From contig NC_031496.1 in the NCBI RefSeq assembly GCF_000237925.1, positions 7,675,801 to 7,739,800 of the forward strand: 64,000 bases of DNA. The letters run 5' to 3'. The notes beneath the pieces were generated by a model, which did no database searches, was not told where the DNA came from, and saw only the letters and a program-made list of their open reading frames with translations. Positions 46,455 through 58,200 of the stretch are shown piece after piece. The position numbers and the translations under genes are program-made. Positions within the stretch are counted from its first letter, which is position 1; the number at the start of each line of letters is the position of its first letter. Source of the stretch: Schistosoma mansoni (taxonomy: Eukaryota > Platyhelminthes > Trematoda > Strigeidida > Schistosomatidae).

Positions 46455-47190
46455 ATTATAGTATAAACTAGGAATCCCAGAAATAACGCAATTTAATCAA
46501 AAAGTACTAGATGAACACGAATGAATGTATTGTATTTGAAATTCGAAATCAAGCAATCATCAAGTACAAAAGAATCATTGGTTCATATAAACACCACAAT
46601 GTATCAAGCAATTTAAGAAAAACTTGAGTTGAATATATTTCGAATCATCTGTCTTTATATTACTGATTTGTACCTCAGTGGATTGAACTAGGAGATTGTG
46701 ATGTTTGTAATGTAATGGTGACTAGTTTATACATTTTGTGTGCCAAATTCCAATTCTTTAAAAACAACCATTTTAAATATACTTACTGCTTTCTCTCTTG
46801 GCTTGAATACTGATCCATTCGCGACTACAAAAGTACATATTGGACAATTCTGGCATTTACTAGTTCGCATATTAAATTCAATTAGACTACTGCATTCCAC
46901 AGTGATCTATTTGATGATTAGGTTTTAGCTCTACTTTGATTTAAAAATATTTTAGTATGACTCTAATAAAAAATTTCGAATTTTTAATCATATCATACCT
47001 TACCGGTCGAAATTGTGCTGTGCTAAATAAGGTGAGTTTCTGATTACTTATTAATTACACTACACAACTATTTAGTTATGTTTCATTGATAATTTGGTTT
47101 TACTAACAAAAGACTAATTGGGCGGCCTGCTTAAACATCTGGGCTACCTGTTTCCCGTCATCTATATATTTCAACAAGTTATCTAATATT
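46455..47190. other. Mostly no gene; one possible exon
   Basis: On the minus strand 46782-46881 reads SLIEFNMRTSKCQNCPICTF..., between an acceptor-like GTGGAATGCAG and a donor AAAGCA then GTAAGTAT. The CxxC-like spacing is suggestive but the protein is not recognised. The rest shows nothing. Confidence 0.3.
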
Positions 47191-47210
47191 GTTTGTTTCA
47201 ATACATAATT

Positions 47211-47454
47211 ATGGCTATTAAGCACACAACCTATTCCGGTGCGTTTCTGAAAACTGTACAACCTTTCGCTGTAAAAGTTACAAAAGGCCTAATCAGAGAT
47301 GTCGTGTTTGCTGGGAACATGCAGCAAAAAAAATATACATTATTCATATGTCGATTGACTGAACTGCTGACATCCAACTGGCGATCACTGAATGTTTATC
47401 ATCAGGAGCAACGAAGAAATAAGAAACGTAAACATGTTGAAATACTTTATGCTG
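47211..47454 (+). other. Open frame cut by a gypsy insertion, unrecognised
   Basis: About 81 codons from ATG (MAIKHTTYSGAFLKT...) with a basic stretch RRNKKRKH near the end, running straight into the left LTR of the gypsy element. It looks more protein-like than most chance frames here but matches nothing I know and has no splice evidence. Confidence 0.2.
47451..47454. repeat. Target-site duplication of gypsy element G1, left
   Basis: GCTG, matching 52266-52269. Four bases match; the fifth does not. Confidence 0.65.
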
Positions 47455-47800
47455 TGTTAAGTCGGCTTCCAGAGAACCCCAGCAGAGCCTCCAGAGGCTC
47501 AAAAAGAGCCCCAACCAATCAGAGTACGACAGAACATTCTGGAGTTCCAACGTGGCATGCTACCATTGGTCAGTAGCAATATATGTCGTTAAGTGGATTG
47601 GCTGAATTAGGATGTTGATTTAACTTAAGCAAACATCTATAAATACCTACGATTTTCTGTACAAAAACGAACCTTGTAGTAAAGCGTTTCTCTGTTACTC
47701 GTGTCTTCTCTCTGGTCTTCAAGTCGCTGAGTAGTGCTAGCCTGGGGTTATCCGAATAGCTTAAGATCTGAATAAAGCGTTCAACGTACGAGACATAACA
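47455..47800 (+). repeat. 5' LTR of gypsy element G1
   Basis: 346 bp from TGTTAAGTCGG to AGACATAACA, with the terminal TGTTA/TAACA inverted repeat. Promoter-like CTATAAATACC at about 47637 and AATAAA at 47771. A CCAAT box lies in the first part. It differs from the 3' LTR at about two bases. Confidence 0.95.
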
Positions 47801-50800
47801 ACTGGCGACGGGGTTAGCTTATCAAGATGTCTATTACCTTTGACCAATTTGAAGCTTTTCTTGAGCGCCATGAAAAACGTTTTGAGCAGTTCCAGATTCG
47901 CATACTTGAAACGCTGACCCAGCAAATGAACCTGAACAAGAATGGACTTACAGATGCTTCTGCTAAATCGCATGCTGATTATGTCATTGATTCCATTCAT
48001 GAATTTCATTTTGATGGTTTGGCTGGTGTAACATTCGAATCTTGGTACAAGAAATATGAAGATGTATTTAATGTTGACCTAGAAACGTTTGATGATGCTG
48101 CCAAGATCAGGGTGCTACTACGAAAGCTGGGGACCATTGAGCATGAACGATACACTAATTACATTCTGCCCAAGAACCCAAGAGACATTTCATTCGAAGA
48201 AACAGTTAAAATTTTATCGCAAATTTTCGGTGAACAGTCTTCCTTGTTCAATATTCGGTATCAGTGCTTGAAGATAGTAAAAGCTGGCAACGATGATTGG
48301 GTGCAACATGCTAGCATAGTAAATCGTGAATGTGAGCGCTTTAAACTATCAGCAATGACAGAAGACCAATTCAAATGTCTTGTTTTCGTATGCAGCTTAC
48401 AGTCTTCAGAAGATCCCGACATCAGAACTAGAATTCTAAGTAAAATGGAACAGTGTCCAAACGTAACTCTACAAGAAGTTACTACCGAGTGCCAAAGGTT
48501 AGTGAACTTGAAGCATGATACCTCAATGGTAGAAAACAGCAACTATTTCCATAATGTCAATGCAGTCAAGAGAAAATCCTTGCAAGGTTCCAGCACATGT
48601 AATTATCGTAATAACGGCGACAAACCATCATTTCCATGCTGGGCATGTGGAGGCTGGCACTATAAGAGGTTTTGCCCGCATAAAGAACATTGTTGTAGTA
48701 AGTGTCATCGAAAGGGCCATATAGAAACCAGCTGCAGTAAAAGAAACTATAAACGACATTGTGCAAAACCTTACTTCAAGAAATACAGGTCCGCGACATT
48801 AACGAAAAGAATATTGGTATCGCATAATAAAGCTCGAAGGTGCCGCCAGAGAAAGTACGTAACCTTGAATATTAATAAACACTGTATTCGACTTCAGCTT
48901 GATACTGCTTCTGATATTACTTTAATAAGTCCAGAAACTTGGAAAAAGATTGGGCGACCCACGGTGCATCGGACAACACAAATAGCACACAGTGCATCAG
49001 GTGGAAAGTTAAACATTGTTGGAGAGATACCTTGTATTGTGTCTAAAGATGCGGTAACAACAAATGCAACAGTGTATCTTACAAAGAAGCCAGCACTCGA
49101 CTTAATGGGGTTGGATCTTATAGAGACACTCAAGCTAGCAGAACATTCAATTAATAGCATCTGCAGACGAGTTACTTCTGATAACTTCTTAGAGAGTAGC
49201 CAGGAAAATACCGTGTTGCATAGACATCACAACATGTTTAAAGAAGGATTAGGAGAATGCACGAAGGCTCAAGCAATACTAACTTTAAAACCTGCAGCTA
49301 CTCCCGTTTTTCGACCTAAAAGACCTGTACCCTATGCTGCCCTCCCAGTGGTTGAACAAGAGATAGAACGACTTCATAAATTGGGTGTCATTGAGCCAGT
49401 GAATTTCTCAGAATGGGCTGCACCTATAGTGGTAGTAAAGAAGACTAATGGTAGCATCCGTTTATGTGCCGATTACTCAACCGGGCTAAACGAAGCCCTA
49501 GAAACTCATCAGTATCCACTACCCCTATCTGAAGATCTTTTTGCTAAGCTGAATGGTGGTAAGCTCTTTGCAAAGTTAGATTTATCGGAAGCTTATTTAC
49601 AAATTCCGGTTGCTGATGAATGTAAAAATCTGCTCACCATAAACACACACAAGGGCTTATTCAGGTATAATCGACTACATTTTGGAGTCAAGACGGCCCC
49701 ATCTATATTTCAGCAAGTGATGGATACTATGCTACAGGATGTTCCAGGTGCTGCAGCCTATCTGGATGATATAATAATTATGGGAGTAGGTAAAATAGAC
49801 TTAGAAAAGAAGCTCGACCAGGTGCTGTCGCGAATAGCCGAATATGGATTTCGACTGCGTGCAGAGAAATGTAACTTTTGTATGAAAAAGGTAAGCTACC
49901 TCTGTTTTATAATCGACAAAGATGGCAGGAGACCAGATCCAGAGAATACTCAGGCAGTAAAAACTATGCCTAGACCAACGGACGTCCCTACACTACGATC
50001 CTTTCTGGGACTAGTTAGTCATTATGGAGCTTTTATTCCTAATCTTCATCACCTGCGTGCCCCCTTAAATAACCTTCTGGCGAAGAATGTGAAGTGGGAT
50101 TGATCTGCGAATTGTCAAGCCGCTTTCGAGGAAATCAAGAAAATACTAGTCTCGGATCTGCTGCTCACCCATTATGACCCATCCTTACCCATTGTAGTAG
50201 CATCAGATGCTTCAAACCATGGCATTGGAGCAGTTATTTCTCACATCATGCCAGACGGATCTGAAAAAGCCATATCGCATGCAGCTAAATCATTAACTAC
50301 AGCAGAACGTAGCTACAGTCAGATCGAAAAGGAAGCATTGTCGATTATCTTTGCAATAAAAAAGTTCCACAAGATGTTATTTGGACTCCAGTTCACCCTA
50401 CTAACTGACCATAAACCATTGTTAGCCATTTTTGGGTCGAAGAAAGGTATCCCGGTATATACAGCAAACAGACTGCAACGGTGGGGAACTACACTCTTAG
50501 GTTATGACTTTAAGATCAAGTACCAGCCCACTACTGATTTCGGACAAGCAGACGCTTTGTCTAGACTGATTGGTTCGCGAGTAAAACATGAAGAAGATAC
50601 ATTGGTGGCAACAATTGAGACGGAAGCAGAAGTACGTCGAGTTTTGGAAGATGCAGTCGATGGTTTACCAGTCACTTTCAAAGCTATCAAAGAGGCCACG
50701 GTAGACGACGAGACATTAAGAGAAGTTAGTGGTTATCTCCTAACCAGGTGGCCGAACCGTCGTTTTCAAGGAGAGATGCTACAATATTTCCGCCGGCGAG

Positions 50801-51910
50801 ACTCACTCATGATGGTCGACTCATGTATTATGTTTGGTGACAGAATTGTTGTTCCAAAAACATTACGCCACAGGGTTCTGAAACAATTCCACAGCGGCCA
50901 TCCCGGGATCAATAAGATGAAAGCGTTGGCTCGAAGCTATGCTTACTGGCCTACAATGGATCAAGATATCGAAATCAGATGCCGTAATTGCTCGTCGTGC
51001 CTGCAAGCAGCTAAAAATCCAAAGAAGTGCGAACCACAACAATGGGAAAAACCTAATAGTCCATGGGAGAGGCTGCACGCCCATTTCGCTGGCCCAATAA
51101 GAGGAAGAATGTTTCTCGTCATAGTGGATGCACTCACAAAATGGCCACAAAGCTATGCCATGGCAACGTGTACAGCCAGTGAAACGATCAGCAAGTTATC
51201 CAAACTGTTTAGTTGCTTTGGAGTTCCTGAGACTTTAGTGACCGATAATGGATCACAATTCACTGCAGAATCATTCAAGCACTTCTGCAACATTAATGGA
51301 ATTGTACATATACGCTCTCCACCCTATCACCCTCAATCAAATGGACAAGCTGAGCGCTTTGTCGATACATTCAAAAGAGCACTCCTGAAAGGGGAAGGCG
51401 AGGGGACAAGTCAGGTAGTTACGAAATTTCTAACAGCTTATAGAACTACGCCTAACCATATCGTCCCAGATGGAAAATCCCCTGCTGAAGCAATGTTCGG
51501 GAGAAAAATTCGAACTGTGTTTGACGCCATGTTGCCACCTAAACCAATGGGTGGACGCAGACAAAATCAGAGCATCCGGAGTTTTAACGTCGGTGAGAAA
51601 GTGCTCGTCAAGTCATACAGCGGAAAAAAGCGTTGGGAACCTGGAGTCATTGGAAAGAGAATGGGAAATGTTCTATACAAGGTGCGTGGGACTTTCGGAA
51701 CGTGGATCAGACACATTAATCAAATACACAAAGAGAAAAGGATTCTAGACACTGCAGATAGTCAAGTGAGGCTTCCGCTAGAAATAGTTACAGATACTCC
51801 AGTGGCAAGAACCCCAACAGACACCCATAGACATGAGATACCAAGGAAGTCCGAACGCCACAGAAAACCTGTTACCAAGCTGCAAGTAGACCCAAAGAAA
51901 AAATCTTATT

Positions 51911-51919
51911 CGGGGGAGG
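51911..51919 (+). other. Polypurine tract of G1
   Basis: CGGGGGAGG directly before the 3' LTR; the plus-strand primer site of this element class. The mirror tract lies at 55275-55283 in G2. Confidence 0.85.
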
Positions 51920-52265
51920 TGTTAAGTCGGCTTCCAGAGAACCCCAGCAGAGCCTCCAGAGGCTCAAAAAGAGCCCCAACCAATCAGAGTACGACAGAAC
52001 ATTCTGGAGTTCCAACGTGGCATGCTACCATTGGTCAGTAGCAATATATGTCGTTAAGTGGATTGGCTGAATTAGGATGTTGATTTAACTTAAGCAAACA
52101 TCTATAAATACCTACGATCTTCTGTACAAAAACGAACCTTGTAGTAAAGCGTTTCTCTGTTACTCGTGTCTTCTCTCTGGTCTTCAAGTCGCTGAGTAGT
52201 GCTAGCCTGGGGTTATCCGAATAGCTTAAGATCTGAATAAAGCGTTCAACCTACGAGACATAACA
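51920..52265 (+). repeat. 3' LTR of gypsy element G1
   Basis: 346 bp, same ends as the 5' LTR. The end of the coding region runs into it. Confidence 0.95.
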
Positions 52266-52269
52266 GCTG
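52266..52269. repeat. Target-site duplication of G1, right
   Basis: GCTG, directly after the 3' LTR. Confidence 0.65.
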
Positions 52270-52559
52270 AGAATTCGATTTTGTACCAAATAATATAATA
52301 TTGAATAAAGCTAATAATAATAAAATAAAAATAAAAAATAAAATAAATGATAATTATCAACAGGATACTTGAATTAAAAAGGTATAAACGTCTAGACAAT
52401 GTCTTAACGTACCAAAAGTTTCCAAATTTTCACTCATATAACAGCTAGTTGAAACACTCATTAACTAAAATAAGGATGAAACTGTTGATCTAAATATGAA
52501 ATTTAGCAGAATACACTGTTAGCATACCTCCGTGGATCATGTTAGGACACTTTTATAAT

Positions 52560-52860
52560 CAGACGGTGCTATTAGGCACTTGTCAGCAAGGTGTACCAGT
52601 AATCTTGAGGGAGTATCAGTTTTATCAAGGTTGAAGGTACATCTTGCTGATGAGTGCCTAATAGCACGAAACCTCGGCCCATGGTTTCCTGTTGACTACC
52701 TTCAACCACCATCTTATCTCAGTATAGTGCATGTCGAGTCACTTAGACTAGTGGCCACATTGCAATTTAGTTGATGGAATTCGATCCTTAGGAAGAAGGA
52801 CCTGACACAAATGACATCGATCATTACCCAATGATCAATCAAATGTAACTACTTTTATCA
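52560..52860. mobile_element. PLE terminal piece with inverted hammerhead pair
   Basis: An antisense half hammerhead (52575-52612, complement of GGTACACCTTGCTGACAAGT), a full sense one (52628-52708), then ATGATCAATCAAATGTAAC, the CAGTGATCAAT-like tail seen after the PLE remnant at 40410. Confidence 0.65.
52628..52708 (+). ncRNA. Hammerhead ribozyme motif, PLE type, best copy
   Basis: GGTTGAAGGTACATCTTG, CTGATGAG, stem II TGC/GCA with loop CTAATA, CGAAAC, a stem III of CC/GG with a loop, then a long outer stem in which TACCTTCAACC pairs exactly with GGTTGAAGGTA. Both invariant boxes are intact. Position fits hammerheads reported in Penelope-like element ends. Confidence 0.65.
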
Positions 52861-52864
52861 TCAT

Positions 52865-53284
52865 CCAGAACCACAATGACTTTTCAGATTGAAACAGTCA
52901 TAAGAATGTATCAGAAATGAAGTCCATCAATAATAAATTTAACGTAATTTGTTCTTCGAAAACTAATCAAACAATCAATCAGAATATAGAAATATCATCA
53001 ATCAGGTACTTTCAAATGGGAATTAGATTAAAATAATTTACTATGGAATGAAGGAGTGATCACGAACGTTTTTTTTAACCAGAAGAAAGTGAATTTCTGT
53101 AATATGATGAAGTAGTTCAAAAATACATAGTGAAAGATTTTATCGTCAGAAGGGGGGTTTGTGGAGATTTGACCGTTTTTCTTATATGGATTATATTCCC
53201 AACTTCTTAGGTCATTATTATAATACTGACTGACCCTCACTGTCTCCCACACTATAAAAGGTTTTCTATCCATTCACATACAGC
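52865..53284. other. No gene; one SINE scrap
   Basis: AT-rich; 53146-53190 is the antisense 3' end of a type-1 SINE (AAGGGGGGTTTGTGGAGATTT-like, complement of its CCACAAAACCCC end). Confidence 0.5.
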
Positions 53285-53430
53285 GCCTGTTATTCTGAAG
53301 CTCGACGGCTGCATAAAACCAAAGTGAGAAACCCTGTCAAACGCTTTGCCAAAGTCTATGAATATCACATCGACAGACAGATTGTTATCTAGGGCTGCTG
53401 TCTAATCTTCTCCTGCAATAAGTAAGTTGG
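53285..53430 (-). mobile_element. CR1/Jockey-like LINE fragment beside the gap
   Basis: Minus strand reads DNNLSVDVIFIDFGKAFDRVSH, RT motif A of the Jockey/CR1 group, which differs from LINEs A, B and C. It runs into the run of Ns, so its extent is unknown. Confidence 0.7.
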
Positions 53431-53630
53431 NNNNNNNNNNNNNNNNNNNNNNNNNNNNNNNNNNNNNNNNNNNNNNNNNNNNNNNNNNNNNNNNNNNNNN
53501 NNNNNNNNNNNNNNNNNNNNNNNNNNNNNNNNNNNNNNNNNNNNNNNNNNNNNNNNNNNNNNNNNNNNNNNNNNNNNNNNNNNNNNNNNNNNNNNNNNNN
53601 NNNNNNNNNNNNNNNNNNNNNNNNNNNNNN
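53431..53630. other. Assembly gap (200 Ns)
   Basis: Exactly 200 N, a customary placeholder length, so the real distance is unknown. Confidence 0.98.
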
Positions 53631-53639
53631 AAGTTTTTC

Positions 53640-54028
53640 CAAAGTTTAAACGATTATACTCTACTTCCGATTTTTGTCAATATGTGTCAATCACTCAATG
53701 TTCATGACCCTAATCCATCCTCATTAACAGACTGACCGTCTACACTGTGATAGTTACCTTTTTATGATCCATTGCTGTAATCCATGAACTTTTTTGTAAA
53801 ACCTTCACCGTTGTCTTTACAATCAGTAATATCGTACATGTCTTTATCTTCAAGATAATCTCATTTTTATCCGGCCTGTATGACAGTGTTACATTATATA
53901 CAGCTGTTACAGGTTTATATTTACTTATATTGAAGTCTAACATAATTCTGTTTAAAATTATGGTTTTGTGACAATACTAAGTCTATTTTAGTTCATTCAA
54001 ATAAGATTTAGTTGTACACATATGATCG
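53640..54028. other. No gene seen
   Basis: AT-rich stretch between the gap and the Merlin-like element. Confidence 0.45.
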
Positions 54029-54036
54029 ACTAATTA

Positions 54037-54808
54037 GGCGAGACTATAATTTATGGACGACCTTTGAATGAATCTAATATGACCTTCAGAAATGTTAGCC
54101 AATAAGTAAACAGTCAGCATAGAGTTAAAATATATTATACAAAACCAAATAATTAACTTGGATACACCTCTTTTATATGGTCCAAAAATTTGTCAAGGTT
54201 AGAAATAGATTCAAAGGTTCCAAAATCGTAATGCATAAGGTAGAAGAACTCATCCATATGGCTCCATATTAGTTGGTATCTGGAGCCATGATAAGGTCAC
54301 AAAAACCCTCTCAGCCTCGACCACATAGCTTCATTATTGTTTGTGTGTAGTCCGGTTGTGTAAGTTTATCATTTCTATTATGGATATGTCCCTACAATAC
54401 TCATACCACTGAGCAGCCGAAGCTTCAGTAACATCTTCGATTATTGCAGCAAATGTTACTGGTGCTTTTATTATACGGTTGGCGACAATTATTATCATAT
54501 GCCTTAGTCTCAATCTGGATCGAGCGATAAAGGTTCCTATTCTAGCAAACGTCTTCCTTCAACATATATTACATCGAAGGAAAACATCACGGTAGTCTGC
54601 ACAAGGTCTACAAGTCATTTAATACTCATAATTACAAATACAGGAACTTCTTAGTAGTCCCATTTATTGTAGGCGCTTGATTGTCAAGTCTTCTCTATAA
54701 TTCTCTGTGAACCGATCGTACATGAGCACCAGGTACTGAAATCGGCGCCGTGACCTTGAAATCCCTCAAGTGCTTCTGATTGGCTCGTCCATAAATTATA
54801 GTCTCGCC
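54037..54808 (-). mobile_element. Merlin-like DNA transposon, internal deletion derivative
   Basis: 772 bp with 24-bp perfect terminal inverted repeats beginning GGCGAGACTATAATTTATGG, at 54037-54060 and 54785-54808, bracketed by an exact 8-bp target duplication ACTAATTA (54029-54036 and 54809-54816). The minus strand carries decayed transposase pieces: AIIEDVTEASAAQWYEYCRD near 54450 and, in another frame, MWSRLRGFL, YHGSRYQL, WSHMDEFFYLMHYDF and NLDKFLDHIKEV near 54180-54340, which fit the end of IS1016-type Merlin transposases. The catalytic middle is missing, so it cannot move by itself. Merlin is known from Schistosoma; the 8-bp duplication and GG ends agree. Confidence 0.82.
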
Positions 54809-54944
54809 ACTAATTAGGACAGTTTATATGCAAGAATAAAGTGAATAGTTGTCTCAATGTGCAATGTATAAAAATATATGTTTAAAAAGGATTTTGAATC
54901 ATTTTATTACCAATGGAAAGCATTATTTGTTAACTTTTCATGTT

Positions 54945-54949
54945 ACAAT
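54945..54949. repeat. Target-site duplication of gypsy element G2, left
   Basis: ACAAT, identical to 59733-59737. Confidence 0.85.
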
Positions 54950-55274
54950 TGATATGTCTTGTAAGTTGAACGCTTTATTCAGATCCTAAGCTATTCGGAT
55001 AACCCCAGGCTAGCACTACTCAGCGACTTGAAAACCAGACAGAAGACACGAGTATCAGAGAAAAAACACTTTACTGTAAAGTTCATTTATGTACAGGAAA
55101 ACAGGGGTTTTATAGTAATTAAGAGACCTTGAGTTTTCATAGTAGCAGTGTGTTAAACAGCCAATCAGGACCTCGTTATTTTAGTAGCATAGCTTCTAAC
55201 TAATCGCTGATTGGTTGGGGCTCTTTATGAGCCTCTGGAGGCTCTGATGGAGTTTACTGTAAGCCAACTTAACA
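54950..55274 (-). repeat. 3' LTR of gypsy element G2
   Basis: 325 bp; on the minus strand it runs from TGTTAAGT to ACATATCA. Its last ~90 bases (GCCTGGGGTTATCCGAATAG and AATAAAGCGTTCAAC) match the G1 LTR, while the first part is mostly different. Confidence 0.95.
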
Positions 55275-58200
55275 CCTCCCCCGAATAAGATTTCTTTCTA
55301 GGGTCAACTTGTAGTTTGACAACTGGGTTGCGACGTCGTCCCATTATTCTCGTCGTCTTCCCTGTCCACGGCTTCCTTTGAGTGTTCTTTGGCATTTGTG
55401 GCATTGGTGCCTCTAAGATTAAATCTAACGGAAAAATCGGCGGGTTACTTCTATTCTGCATCGTTCTTTTGTCTTTAAGGATTTGATTGGTGTGTCGTAT
55501 ACATACACCAAAAGTTCCTCGAACTCTGTACCGAACTCTTCCCAATTTTTGTACAACTTCTCCCGGCTCCCATCGGTTCTTCCCGATGTAGGATTTAATG
55601 TAAACTTTGTCGCCAACATTGAAGTTCCGGATATTTGGATTGTGACTGCGCTCATCAACTAATTTGGATGGCAACATGGCATTGAAGACGGTTCGTACAC
55701 GCCTTCCGAACATGACTTCCGCAGGAGACTTGCCGTCCGAAACATTCGGATTCGGAGTGGATCTGTAGGATGTTAAAAATTTTGTGATCACCGGCCCAGT
55801 CGGCCCTTCGCCTCCCCCCTTCAGTAATGCTCGTTTAAAGCTATCCACGAAGCGTTCTGCTCGTCCGTTAGATTGTGGATGATAGGGTGGAGAACGAAGA
55901 TGAGTTATTCCGTTCACTTTACAGAAATGCTTGAATGATTCTGCGGCGAATTGCGAGCCGTTATCTGTTACTAAGGTCTCTGGAACTCCGAAACAGCTAA
56001 ACAGGGTAGACAGCTTGTAGATTGTTTCTGAGGTTGTACAATTTAGCATGGTATATACTTCCGGCCATTTAGTAAATGCATCCACGATAATTAGAAACAG
56101 TTTTCCTTAGATTGGACCGGCAAAATCTGCATGAATTCTTTCCCAGGGTCCTGCAGGCGTAGGCCAGTACTGAGGTTCACATTTCACAGGATTTTTAGCG
56201 GCTTGAATGCATGATGGACAGTTACGGCACATATTCTCGATATCCTTGTCCATTGACGGCCAATAAGCATAACTACGAGCCAACGACTTCATTTTATTTA
56301 TTCCAGGATGGCCACTGTGAAACTGCTTGAGAACCTTGTGACGTGATAACTTCGGAATAACAATTCGATCGCCGAACATAATACACGAGTCAACAACCAT
56401 TAGTGAGTCCCGTCGACGAAAATATTGCAAAAGTTCTCCGTCAAGGCGATTGTTTGGCCATTTGGTCGACAGATAGTATTTGACTGTGCTCAGTATCTTA
56501 TCACTTTCAGTGATCTTCTTGATAGTTTCGAAGGTTACTGGGAGTCCATTGATTGCGTCATCCAATACCCGATGAACTTCTTCCTCGGCTTTTATATTTG
56601 CTACAAGAGTCTCCTCTGGGGTTTTTAATTGGGAGCCTATTAATCTTGACAATGCGTCAGCTTGTCCGAAGGCAGTAGTAGACTGATACTTTATCTTGAA
56701 GTCGTAACCAAGAAGTGTGGTTGCCCATCGTTGTAGTCGGTTAGCTGTGTGGACCGGAATACCTTTCTTTGACCCAAAAACTGCAAGTAGTGGTTTATGG
56801 TCTGTTATTAGAGTAAAATGTCGGCCATATATCATCTTATGGAACTTTTTCACTGCAAAAATACTTGATAGGGATTCTTTTTCAATCTGACTATAGTTCT
56901 TTTCGGTCGTTGTCAAAGATCTGGCAGCATGTGAGATAGCTTTTTCAGACCCATCAGGAAAAATGTGAGAGATAACTGCCCCCACACCATAGTTAGAAGC
57001 ATCTGAAGCGACGACTATCGGTAGCGAAGGATCATAGTGTGTCAATAAGAGATTGGATGTCAGGAGTTGCTTGATTTTCTCGAAAGACGTTTGGCAGTCT
57101 GCAGACCAATTCCATCTCGTATTCTTTTGTAGTAGGTTGTTTAGTGGAGAACGTAGACGATGGAGATCGGGGAGGAAGGTGCCATAATGGCTGACCAGTC
57201 CCAAGAATTATCGTAGGGAGGTAATGTCCCTGGGTCTATGCATTGTTTTCACTGCTTCAATGTTCTCTGAATCTGGTCGTCTTCCGTCTTTATCTATTAT
57301 GAACCCAAGGTACCGTACTAGCTGCATATAGAAGTCACATTTTTCCGCTCGGAGTCGAAAACCATAATCGGCTATGCGTTCTAATACCTGGTCTAGTTTC
57401 TTCTGCAGGTCCATTTTATCTACTGCCATAATTATGACGTCGTCTAAGTAAGCTGCTGCCCCTGGAATACCTTGTAACATGGTATCCATAATTTGCTGAA
57501 AAATAGAAGGCGCTGTCTTCACCCCAAAAGGTAGTCGGTTATACCGGAACAGACCTTTGTGTGTATTGATCGTTAAAAGATCTTTGCTTTCATCAGATAC
57601 CGGGATTTGTAGATATGCGTCTGATAAGTCCAATTTCGCAAAATATCTGCCATCGTTCAGCTTAGCGGAAAGATCTTCTGGTAAGGGAAACGGATACTGA
57701 TGGGACTCTAGAGCTTCATTTAATCCTGTGGAGTAGTCTGCACATAGACGGACACTTCCATTCGACTTCTTGACCACCACTATCGGTGCTGCCCAGTTCG
57801 AGAAGTCCACAGGCTCGATAACACCCATTTGCTGAAGTCGCTGTAATTCCCGTTCGACTATTGGAAGAACAGCATAGGGCACAAGTCTTTTAGGTCGAAA
57901 AATGGGAGTAGCTGCAGGCCTTAGAGTTAGCACTGCTTTAGCTTTCGTGCACTCGCCTAATCCTTCTTGAAACACGTCTTGGTGTTTTTGTAGCATGGCA
58001 TTTTTCTGACTCCACTCTGAGGTGTTGTAAGTTGTGATTCGTTTGCAGATACTGTTAATAGAGTGGTCTGCTAGGTCAAGTGTTTCTATTAGATCCAACC
58101 CCATTAAGTCGAGTGCTGGCTTCTTTGTAAGATACACTGTTGCATTTGTTGTTACCGCATCTTTAGACACAATACAAGGTATCTCTCCAACAATGTTTAA

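Larger units (their letters stand above)
47455..52265 (+). mobile_element. Gypsy (Ty3/Metaviridae) element G1, nearly whole fossil
   Basis: 4.8-kb LTR retrotransposon. After the 5' LTR comes a short leader starting ACTGGCGACGGGG (primer-site position), then one gag-pol coding region (about 47827-52041). Parts in order: gag with two zinc-knuckle-like clusters (near 48640-48740), an aspartic protease with DTAS, an RT with YLDD, an RNase H, and an integrase with an HHCC zinc domain and DDE core; then a polypurine tract CGGGGGAGG and the 3' LTR. The RT and integrase style resembles Mag-like gypsy elements of invertebrates, which is a guess. LTRs are ~99.4% alike, so the insertion is young. The coding region has about one obvious break. 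Confidence 0.93.

Noticed and set aside
47455-52265. Domesticated gag or integrase gene
   Set aside because: Paired near-identical LTRs and a target duplication show a young ordinary retrotransposon copy.
53385-53735. Open frames of 85 and 102 codons across the gap
   Set aside because: Most of each frame is made of Ns.
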